Of a stretch of DNA of 64,000 nucleotides, positions 57,726-64,000 are shown one piece after another. The stretch covers positions 1,555,075-1,619,074 of the forward strand of contig NZ_BSTC01000001.1 in NCBI RefSeq assembly GCF_030269305.1. Direction: 5' to 3'. The stretch is from Kineosporia sp. NBRC 101731 (lineage in GTDB: Bacteria; Actinomycetota; Actinomycetes; Actinomycetales; Kineosporiaceae). The notes under the pieces are model-generated. The model saw only the letters and a program-made list of their open reading frames with translations, had not been told where the DNA came from and did no database searches. A program made the position numbers and the translations under genes. How positions within the stretch are numbered: position 1 is the stretch's first letter; every line of letters begins with the position of its first letter.

Positions 57726-58415
57726 ATGATCCGTTCGGTCGTGTTCGACGTCGGCGAGACGCTTCTGGACGACACGTCGGAGTGGGGTCGGTGGGCGGAC
57801 TGGATCGGTGTGCCCCGGCACACCTTCTCCGCCGTGATGGGGGCCGTGGTGTGGGGCGGCCGCGACAACGGTGAGACCTTCGAGTACTTCCGCCCGGGCT
57901 TCGACCTCCCGGCGGAACGGCAGCGTCGTGAGGAGGCCGGGTGCGGGGAGAGCATCAGCGAGACCGACCTCTACCCGGACGTGAGGTCCGCGCTCGCGGC
58001 GTTGCGGGAGGCCGGCTACTGGGTGGGCGTGTCGGGCAACCAGTCGGCCCGGACGGGAGAGCTGCTGCGTGCGCTCGACCTGCCGGTCGATGCGGTGATG
58101 GTGTCGGGTGAGCTCGGGCTGATCAAGCCCTCACGGGCCTACTTCGACTGGCTCGCCGGGTGGGCCCCCGGCGAGCGGGACGAGATTCTGTATGTCGGCG
58201 ACCATCGCGACTTCGACGTGATTCCTGCTCGGGCACAGGGGTTTCGCGCAGCACTGGTGCGGCGCGGCCCGTGGGGGCACCTGTGGGCGGGCGAGGAGGA
58301 GGTCAAACGGACGGCGGACTGGGTGCTCGGGTCGCTGACGGAACTGCCCGCGCTGCTCGGACCGTTGCTCGGACCGCGGGAACCGGCCGGGCCGGAGCCA
58401 GTACCTCACGGGTGA
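57726..58415 (+). CDS. HAD-superfamily hydrolase
   Basis: A 229-aa haloacid-dehalogenase-fold phosphatase. Motif I is FDVGETLLD (nucleophile Asp8; the second acid is carried by Glu, as in some subfamilies). Motif II is the Ser in GVSGNQSAR. Motif III is Lys in GLIKPSRAYF. Motif IV is YVGDHRDFDV. The cap domain inserts after motif I. Substrate unknown; small phosphorylated metabolites are usual. The last 113 bp overlap the 3' end of the convergent XRE regulator gene, so the C-terminal 37 residues (Pro/Gly/Leu-rich) may be an extension beyond the conserved fold. Confidence 0.88.
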   Translation: MIRSVVFDVGETLLDDTSEWGRWADWIGVPRHTFSAVMGAVVWGGRDNGETFEYFRPGFDLPAERQRREEAGCGESISETDLYPDVRSALAALREAGYWVGVSGNQSARTGELLRALDLPVDAVMVSGELGLIKPSRAYFDWLAGWAPGERDEILYVGDHRDFDVIPARAQGFRAALVRRGPWGHLWAGEEEVKRTADWVLGSLTELPALLGPLLGPREPAGPEPVPHG

Positions 58416-59670
58416 AGCCCTCCACCGCCGCGGCCCGCACCGGGCTGGTACCGGCCAGTGCGGTGAGAGTGCTGTGCACGTCGGGGTCCACCCGCACGTT
58501 CTGGGGGGCGATCCGCTGGGCCGAGCGGAGCGTCTCCAGAACGTCGTCGTGCCGCCCGATCGCGAACTGGGCGCGGGCCAGGTCGACGTAGAAGTGCGAC
58601 CGGCGCTCGGCCGGCAGTGTCACCGGGGGCGCCCAGCCCTCGGCCGTGTCGAGCGCCACCTGCGGTGCGTCCAGTTCGACGGCGGTGGACACCTCGTGGA
58701 TGCGTACCGACTCGGGACCGAACGCCGTGCCGGCCCAGATCCCCTCGGACACCTGCGCGGCGGTGGTCCTGGCCTCGTCCAGGTGGTCCCAGGCCTTCTC
58801 CGGGAGCCCGGCCCGGGCGGCGGCGATCGCGGCCCGCATGTGCAGGGAGCCGTACTGCGCCAGCATCTCCTCCGGGCGGCCGTGATCGCGGGCCTTCACC
58901 GCATCGGCCGCGCGCTCCAGCATGACGCGCCCGGCCCGCGGTTCGCGGCCGAGGAAGAACGACTCGGCCCGCACGTACGAGGTGGCAGCCACGCTGAACG
59001 GCTCACCGGTCTGCCCCGCGGCCCAGCCCATGATGTGGATGAGCCGGCCGGACAGGTCGTGCAGCCCGAGCTTGGCCGCGACCGCGTCGGCGGCCCGCCA
59101 GGCCTGCACCAGCATGCGGGCCACCCGCTGGCGTTCCTCGTCGGTGCGCTGCTTCTCCAGGGCCCGGGTCAGCTCGGGGATCAGGGCGGGCAGCGTGCTG
59201 AGCAGCTGCCGGTACTCCGAGTTCAGCCGCTCGTCGACGAGAGCGTGAGTGGCTGAACGCAAGGTGCCGACATCACGGACGGGTCCGTCGTCGGGCAGGT
59301 CGTACAGGTCGGCCAGCCGGTGCAGGGCGCCGATCCCCGGGCCGTCGGCGGTGACCAGGCCGAGCCCGGTGTCCAGCCGCCGGGGACGGGCCTCGATCCG
59401 GCGTTCGGCCAGGTCGAACTCCAGGGCCGCGGTCGCCAGCCGCACCAGCTCGCCCTCGGCGCCGAGCACGTCGTCGAGACGGCGCGCGACGTCGGGTTGC
59501 GGGCGCCGCTCGGCGCGTTCCATCTTCGCGATCAGGGTGCCGCTGACGTGGACGGTGCGGCCGAGCTGGGACTGCGCCATACCGGCCTGGGTGCGGTAGG
59601 CGCGCAGCCGCGCACCGAACCGGGCAAGCCGGGAGGCATCGGGGTCGAGGTCGCGCAACGGCTGTGGCAT
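58303..59670 (-). CDS. XRE-family regulator with C-terminal TPR-type repeats
   Basis: A 455-aa protein. The N-terminal HTH (residues about 14-70) reads ARLRAYRTQAGMAQSQLGRT, then VSGTLIAKMERAERRPQPDV. The rest is helical repeats, for example YRQLLSTLPALIPELTRAL, then AGRVMLERAADAVKARDHGR and LARAQFAIGRHDDVLETL. This is the common actinomycete regulator with tetratricopeptide-like ligand region. The last 30 residues are Pro/Arg/Ala-rich and encoded antisense to the HAD gene. Target genes are not visible. Confidence 0.87.
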   Translation of the reverse strand: MPQPLRDLDPDASRLARFGARLRAYRTQAGMAQSQLGRTVHVSGTLIAKMERAERRPQPDVARRLDDVLGAEGELVRLATAALEFDLAERRIEARPRRLDTGLGLVTADGPGIGALHRLADLYDLPDDGPVRDVGTLRSATHALVDERLNSEYRQLLSTLPALIPELTRALEKQRTDEERQRVARMLVQAWRAADAVAAKLGLHDLSGRLIHIMGWAAGQTGEPFSVAATSYVRAESFFLGREPRAGRVMLERAADAVKARDHGRPEEMLAQYGSLHMRAAIAAARAGLPEKAWDHLDEARTTAAQVSEGIWAGTAFGPESVRIHEVSTAVELDAPQVALDTAEGWAPPVTLPAERRSHFYVDLARAQFAIGRHDDVLETLRSAQRIAPQNVRVDPDVHSTLTALAGTSPVRAAAVEGFTREVLAPARPVPAVRATVRAARAVPSATRAPSPPSV

Positions 59671-59931
59671 GGCTGGCCTCCCATCAAAGGTCCAGTCGCA
59701 GCCATGCAGTCCGCTATGTCAGCGTGCGCACGCTGCTGTCATCACAATATGCAACCCTGCGCCAAAGAGTAAGTCCGAATTGGGCCTATTTCGTGAAACC
59801 GTAACCCCTCCGGCGCCTTCTTCGGCCACCCGTCCAAGGAAATTCCTACCGGGTTCCTCGCGAGTAGTCCGGCAAGGCATTGATCGCCAGGCGTGTCGAC
59901 GATAGGGCGTGTCCCGGGCCGGAGTTTGGAG

Positions 59932-59979
59932 GGCGGGGCCGTGATGGGGCTCGAAGCTGTCCGTCATCGCGGCCCCGCC
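59932..59979. other. Long stem-loop in the 439-bp gap 59671-60109
   Basis: GGCGGGGCC (59932-59940) pairs with GGCCCCGCC (59971-59979), and the stem continues inward by GTGATG against CATCGC with one G-T pair. This gives 15 bp around an 18-nt loop. The gap contains this structure, a second hairpin at 60066-60090 and no gene that I can support. It could be a terminator, a leader structure or part of a small RNA. Confidence 0.4.
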
Positions 59980-60065
59980 GGCCGCAGGGGCAGTATCGGG
60001 GTGCCTGCCGACGCGGAGATACTGTCAGTCGCAGTGGGTTACGGGACATCTGTCGGGGGCGGCAG

Positions 60066-60090
60066 AAGAGGACAGCGGGACTGTCCTCTT
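60066..60090 (-). terminator. Hairpin terminator after the FAD oxidoreductase gene
   Basis: A perfect 10-bp stem AAGAGGACAG/CTGTCCTCTT with a 5-nt loop lies 20 nt beyond the stop at 60110 on the minus strand. Confidence 0.7.
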
Positions 60091-60109
60091 GGGCCCTCGC
60101 TGATCCGGA

Positions 60110-61321
60110 TCAGGCGGTCCGCGGCACCGGCGCCCCGCTGAGGGATCGCAACAGCCAGCGGGCGGGGGCGAAGCGCAGCACCCGCGCGACGTTCGTCTGG
60201 CCGCGCGTCAGGCGCTGGAACTCGCGCCAGCCCAGGGGGGTACGGGTCAGCAGGGCATGCATGACCGACGGGTGTCGTTCGAAAGCCTGTAGAAACACCC
60301 GGCCCGCCTCCATCTCCGGTCCCAGCTCCTGTGTGATGCGGATCGTGTAGTCGCGCACCACCCGGCTGAGATCGCCCATGCTGGGCGGCATCCCGGTCGG
60401 TCCGGCGGCCTTCGCAGCGCACTCGCCGGCGATCCGGCCGGACCGCAGGGCGAAGGAAATGCCTTCCCGGGTCCAGGGTTCCAGCAGGCCGGCGGCGTCC
60501 CCGGCGACCAGGACCCGGCCCTGGCCGAGGGGGGAGTCGGTGGTGCGGCAGCGGGTCAGGTGGCCGGATTCGTGGATCACCTCGGCGTCGTCGAGGCCCT
60601 GCTTCCGGACGAAATCCTTGAGGTAGGAACGGGCTTCGTCAGATGTGCCGCGGCGTGCGATGACGCCGACGGTGATCGTCTCGCCCTTCGGGAAGACCCA
60701 GCCGTACGAGCCGGGAATCGGGCCCCAGTCCATGTGGATGCGCCCGGCCCAGGTGCGGGCGTGCTGCTCGGTGGCCCGCAACTCGTACTCCAGCCCGAGG
60801 TCGACCTGCCCGAGGGTCACGCCGACGTGCCGGGCGATACGGCTGGCACTGCCGTCCGCGCCGACCACGTAACGGGCCCGGATCGGCCCGACCGAGGTGG
60901 ACAGCAGCGCGCCGTCGACGTCCTGGGTCACCGCCGTCACCGTGACGCCCGAGCGCACCTGCGCCCCCAGTGACACGGCGTGCTCGAGCAGGGCGGCGTC
61001 GAACTCGCTGCGGTCGACCAGGCTGAGCAGGCGCCCGCGGGACGAGCGGCCGGCCGCCTTCTCGCCGTCGGCGGTGAACGACGCCCGCCTGATCTCCTGC
61101 TTCACCGGCACGTCGAACCCGGTCAGCTCGGCCAGACTGACCCCGATCAGCCCGCCGCCGCACGTCTTGTACCGGGGGAACTGCGCGCGGTCGACGATCA
61201 GGGTGCGGGCGCCCATCCGAGCCGCCGCCGCGGCCGCACTGCTGCCGGCCGGGCCCGCACCGACCACGACCACGTCATAGCCGATGCGATCGTTGTGCTG
61301 CTGGTTCCCGCTGACGCCCAT
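60110..61321 (-). CDS. Geranylgeranyl-reductase-family FAD-dependent oxidoreductase
   Basis: A 403-aa flavoprotein. The N-terminal FAD motif is VVVVGAGPAGSSAAAAAARMG. The family's second motif is RYKTCGGGLIG. The third is VGADGSASRIARHVG. GDAAGLLEPWTREGISFALRSGR is the characteristic FAD-pyrophosphate/PWTxEGI block. Members reduce double bonds in prenyl chains (archaeal lipids, menaquinone side chains, chlorophyll). In actinobacteria a role in menaquinone or another isoprenoid reduction is plausible but not shown. It stands alone between an intergenic hairpin region and kdpE. Confidence 0.9.
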   Translation of the reverse strand: MGVSGNQQHNDRIGYDVVVVGAGPAGSSAAAAAARMGARTLIVDRAQFPRYKTCGGGLIGVSLAELTGFDVPVKQEIRRASFTADGEKAAGRSSRGRLLSLVDRSEFDAALLEHAVSLGAQVRSGVTVTAVTQDVDGALLSTSVGPIRARYVVGADGSASRIARHVGVTLGQVDLGLEYELRATEQHARTWAGRIHMDWGPIPGSYGWVFPKGETITVGVIARRGTSDEARSYLKDFVRKQGLDDAEVIHESGHLTRCRTTDSPLGQGRVLVAGDAAGLLEPWTREGISFALRSGRIAGECAAKAAGPTGMPPSMGDLSRVVRDYTIRITQELGPEMEAGRVFLQAFERHPSVMHALLTRTPLGWREFQRLTRGQTNVARVLRFAPARWLLRSLSGAPVPRTA

Positions 61322-61391
61322 TGGCGCATGCTAGCCAGATCGTCTGAATGCCCGATGGTGAGGAGGCCCTAACTTCCTGACAAACATCCAT

Positions 61392-61417
61392 TTCGTGATC
61401 AGGCAGAGATGTCCCGG
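61392..61417. repeat. Probable decayed half copy of the palindromic element
   Basis: TTCGTGATCAGGCA differs from the family end TTCGTGATCATGCA at one position, and the following GAGATGTCCC resembles the AAGTGTCCCC of copy 2. No matching right arm follows. It lies between the FAD oxidoreductase and kdpE genes. Confidence 0.4.
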
Positions 61418-61431
61418 GACGTTTCGCCGGC

Positions 61432-62100
61432 CTACGGCTGGAAGCGGTACCCCATGCCGGGCTCGGTGAGCAGGTGTGCCGGGCGGGTCGGGTCGTCCTC
61501 CAGTTTGCGGCGCAACTGGGCCATGTACTGCCGCACGTTCTGGGTCTCCGCCCGGTAGGTCGGGCCCCACACCTGCTCCAGCAGGTAACGCTGGCTGAGC
61601 AGTTTGCCCGGCTCGGCCACCACCGCGGCCAGCAACTGCCACTCGGTGCGGGTGAGGTGCACGTCTTCCGGGGAGATCGCGTGTCGTGCCAGGTCGACCG
61701 TGTGCCGCCCGATCCGGACCTCGCCCGGCGTCTGGCCGGTGCCCTGACGGCGGGCCACCACCCGGATCCGGGCCAGCAGTTCGTCCACGCTGAACGGCTT
61801 GGTCACGTAGTCGTCGGCCCCCGCGTCCAGGGCGTGCACCTTGTCGTGACTGTCGGAGCGGCCGGACAGCACGATCACCGGCACCTGGGTCCACTCGCGC
61901 AACTGCCGGATCACCTCGACGCCGTCCAGATCGGGCAGGCCCAGGTCGAGCACCACGATGTCGGGCCGATCCTCGCGGGCAGCGTCCAGGGCCGCCTGCC
62001 CGGTGCCGGCTGTGATCACCTCGTACTGCCGGGCCAGCAGGTTGATCCGCAGCACGCGGATCATCTGCGGCTCGTCGTCCACCACCAGGATCCGGGTCAC
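61432..62100 (-). CDS. kdpE: Two-component response regulator KdpE
   Basis: A 222-aa OmpR-family regulator. The receiver domain has the acidic pair in VVDDE, phospho-acceptor Asp52 in VLDLGLPDLDG, Thr/Ser near VIVLSGRSD and Lys in YVTKPF. The C-terminal winged helix includes HLTRTEWQLLAAVVAEPGKL and RQYMAQLRRKLEDDP. It overlaps the sensor-kinase gene by 4 bp (ATGA), so the pair is translated together. It normally activates the high-affinity K+ transporter kdpFABC. That operon is not in the window and may lie beyond the right edge. Confidence 0.92.
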   Translation of the reverse strand: MTRILVVDDEPQMIRVLRINLLARQYEVITAGTGQAALDAAREDRPDIVVLDLGLPDLDGVEVIRQLREWTQVPVIVLSGRSDSHDKVHALDAGADDYVTKPFSVDELLARIRVVARRQGTGQTPGEVRIGRHTVDLARHAISPEDVHLTRTEWQLLAAVVAEPGKLLSQRYLLEQVWGPTYRAETQNVRQYMAQLRRKLEDDPTRPAHLLTEPGMGYRFQP

Positions 62101-64000
62101 GGCGTGGTCACCTGCATGAGGGTCATGATCATGGTCAGCCCGCCTCCCGGGGTCGTGTCGGGGGTCAGACTGCCACCCATGGCCTCGGTCAGACCGCGCG
62201 ACAGAGCCAGACCCAGCCCGACCCCGGTGCCGTTGTCCCGGTCACCGAGCCGCTGGAAGGGAAGGAACACGTCGTCCCACAATTCGGTGGGGATCCCCGG
62301 CCCACGATCGATCACCCGCGTCTCCACCTCACCGGCGTGCGCGCTCACCACGATCATCGGCGGACTCCCCACCGGACTGTGCCGCAACGCGTTACGCAGC
62401 AGATTCACCAGCACCCTCTCGATCAGCACCGGATCACCATTCACCTCCAGGAACTCCTCCGGCAGGTGCACGACGATCTCCCGCCCCTGCGGGCCCAGCT
62501 CGTCCAGAGACATGGCCACGGTCTCGGCGATACTCGTCGGCTCCGGGTGCATGGCCAGCGCCCCGGCCTGCAGACGACTCATGTCCAGCAGATTGTCCAC
62601 CAGCCGGGTCAGCCGATCCAGCGACTCCTCGACACTGGCCAGGAGCTCCTTCTGGTCGTCATCACTGAACCGGATCCCCGGCGTCCGCAATCCCCCCACG
62701 GCCGCCTTCGCCGACGCGAGCGGCGTCCGTAGATCGTGACTGACCGCCGACAGCAGTGCCGTGCGCATCCGGTCCACCTCCGCCAGCGGCCCCGCCGCGG
62801 CGGCCTGCTCACGTAACTGCTGCTGCCGCATGGCGACCACCGCCTGGGCGGCGAAAGCCTGCACCACGCGGCGGTCCTCGGCCGCGAGCGGATGTCCGCA
62901 GAGCACCAGGGAGATCTCCTCGTCGACCAGCACCTCGGCATCCCCCTCGCCGGGCGCCGACAGCGGCCGGCCCACCGATGCGACCACCTGCCAGGCGCCC
63001 GGGTCGTGCTGCAGGTCCGGGCTCGGACCCGAGTCGGGCGTTCGTTGCAGCAGCGTCGCGCCGCTGAACCGGAAGGTCTCGCGCACCTGGTCGAGCAGGG
63101 CGGGCAGTGGCTGGGCGCCTCGCAGCACGCTGCCCGCCAGGGTGGACAGCGTCTCCGCCTCGGCCCGCGCGCTCGCCGCCTCCCGCGTGCGTCGTGCCGC
63201 CCGGTCGACCGTGGCGCTCACCGCCACCGCCACCACCAGGAAAACCACCAGCGCGAGCACGTTCTCGCGAGTCGCGATGGTAATCGTGTGGAGCGGCGGG
63301 GCGAAGAAGTAGTTCAGCAGCACCGACCCGGCCACCGCCGCGAACAGGGCCGGCCAGAGCCCGCCGACCAGCGCCACGATCACCACCGCGGCCAGGTAGA
63401 GCAGCAGGTCGCTGCCCAGCGAGACCTGGCCCCGCAGGTGGGTCAGCAGCGCCGTGAGCAGGGCCAGGCCCAAGGTTGCGACGAGAAGTCCGGCCAGCCG
63501 CCGGTTACGGCTCAGGGCGCTCTCGGCCTGGGGCACGACCCGTCCCTGGTGAGCCTGGGAGTGGGTGACCAGGTGCACGTCGATGGGGCCCGCGCCGTTG
63601 GCCGTGGTGACGCCGACACCGGGGGAGAGCAGGCTGGACAGCCGTCCTCGCCGGGAGACCCCCAGCACCAGCTCTGTCGCGTTCACCCCGCGGGCGAAAT
63701 CGAGCAGCGCCTTGGGCACGTCGTTGCCCACGACCTGGTGGTACGTCCCTCCCAGGTCTTCCGTCAGCGTCCGCTGGGCCACCAGATGGGCGTGACTGCC
63801 GCCGCTCAGACCGTCGTTGCGGGCCACGTGCACGGCCAGCAGGTCGGCCCCGCGCGATCGGCTGGCCAGCCGGGAGGCCCGGCGGATCAGGGTCTCCCCC
63901 TCCGGACCCCCGGTCAGGGCCACGACGACCCGCTCCCGGGCCTCCCAGGTGTCCGAGATGCCCTGCGAGGAACGGTAACTCTCAAGCTCGTCGTCCACCT
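62097..64000 (-). CDS. kdpD: Sensor histidine kinase KdpD (N-terminus cut by window edge)
   Basis: At least 634 residues of the KdpD K+/turgor sensor. The visible part starts within the universal-stress-like domain (RERVVVALTGGPEGETLIRR). It then has the four-helix DUF4118 membrane segment (LAGLLVATLGLALLTALL to LALVVFLVVAVAVSA), a GAF-like domain, HisKA with the phospho-His in LLSAVSHDLRTPLAS, and HATPase with NLLRNALRHS, DRGPGIP and GTGVGLGLALSRG. The frame is open to the window end and the expected N-terminal KdpD nucleotide-binding domain is absent, so the gene continues to the right. Confidence 0.93.
   Translation of the reverse strand, partial: VDDELESYRSSQGISDTWEARERVVVALTGGPEGETLIRRASRLASRSRGADLLAVHVARNDGLSGGSHAHLVAQRTLTEDLGGTYHQVVGNDVPKALLDFARGVNATELVLGVSRRGRLSSLLSPGVGVTTANGAGPIDVHLVTHSQAHQGRVVPQAESALSRNRRLAGLLVATLGLALLTALLTHLRGQVSLGSDLLLYLAAVVIVALVGGLWPALFAAVAGSVLLNYFFAPPLHTITIATRENVLALVVFLVVAVAVSATVDRAARRTREAASARAEAETLSTLAGSVLRGAQPLPALLDQVRETFRFSGATLLQRTPDSGPSPDLQHDPGAWQVVASVGRPLSAPGEGDAEVLVDEEISLVLCGHPLAAEDRRVVQAFAAQAVVAMRQQQLREQAAAAGPLAEVDRMRTALLSAVSHDLRTPLASAKAAVGGLRTPGIRFSDDDQKELLASVEESLDRLTRLVDNLLDMSRLQAGALAMHPEPTSIAETVAMSLDELGPQGREIVVHLPEEFLEVNGDPVLIERVLVNLLRNALRHSPVGSPPMIVVSAHAGEVETRVIDRGPGIPTELWDDVFLPFQRLGDRDNGTGVGLGLALSRGLTEAMGGSLTPDTTPGGGLTMIMTLMQVTTP

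Noticed and set aside
59893..60141. Possible 82-aa plus-strand gene in the gap before the FAD oxidoreductase gene
   Set aside because: Arg/Gly-rich product, overlaps two hairpins and the 3' end of the opposite gene; no convincing ribosome site or family.
1..64000. Transposon, prophage, CRISPR, tRNA or rRNA genes
   Set aside because: No transposase, integrase or phage motif, no regularly spaced direct repeats, and no tRNA T-loop or rRNA sequence was recognised.

Overview
The window is high-GC DNA from an actinobacterium. The evidence is GC-rich third codon positions, frequent GTG/TTG starts, a crotonyl-CoA carboxylase/reductase (ethylmalonyl-CoA) gene set beside a DivIVA-like coiled-coil gene, an IdeR/DtxR-type iron box, alpha-lytic-type and subtilisin-type secreted proteases, and several very large Pro/Ala/Ser/Thr-rich membrane proteins. 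A Kineosporia-like or related actinomycete fits, but genus cannot be fixed from the sequence alone. I see no tRNA, rRNA, CRISPR array, transposase, integrase or phage gene, so this looks like a chromosomal core region.

Layout. 0-6.4 kb: tail of a membrane protein, a secreted S8 protease, a tandem-fused 3-hydroxyacyl-CoA dehydrogenase, a SigE-type ECF sigma factor, a DUF952 gene and an AI-2E-family permease. 6.5-13.2 kb: an acyl-CoA block of a DivIVA-like polarity protein, ccr, methylmalonyl-CoA epimerase, a Nei2-type glycosylase with an apparent CTG start, thiolase and the MeaB GTPase. Together with the dehydrogenase at 2.2 kb these cover acetoacetyl-CoA formation, reduction, crotonyl-CoA carboxylation, epimerisation and mutase maintenance. 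13.1-22.6 kb: disordered membrane proteins (one of 1301 aa) in an operon with a thiamine-binding-family protein, a lipoprotein and a YbbN-like protein, then a UDP-sugar-dehydrogenase-like protein lacking the catalytic Cys. 22.6-27.8 kb: M13 peptidase, glycogen branching enzyme, low-molecular-weight tyrosine phosphatase. 28.4-31.4 kb and 45.6-47.0 kb: two paralogous bacterial tyrosine kinases, probably for exopolysaccharide control. 31.6-42.9 kb: small membrane proteins, an HNH nuclease-like lipoprotein, an iron-regulated siderophore-interacting protein, a GH13 glucosyltransferase/amylase, a GH1 beta-glucosidase, a decayed GNAT gene, lipoamide dehydrogenase and a streptogrisin-type protease. 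43-51 kb: more disordered/transmembrane proteins and an HTH-TPR regulator. 51-55.3 kb: a molybdenum block (sulfite-oxidase-like enzyme, modC, modB, modA, a Mop-domain regulator). 55.4-64 kb: MFS exporter, HAD hydrolase, XRE-TPR regulator, geranylgeranyl-reductase-family enzyme and the kdpE/kdpD pair, with kdpD cut by the window edge.

The most unusual structure is a family of dispersed palindromic elements: four copies at 4.7, 45.5, 49.3 and 54.0 kb. All have the same outer arms (TTCGTGATCATGCA and its reverse complement; the outermost TT/AA vary in the 54.0 kb copy) around different inner palindromes. All four are intergenic, and one sits between modA and modB inside the molybdate operon. A probable decayed half copy lies at 61.4 kb.
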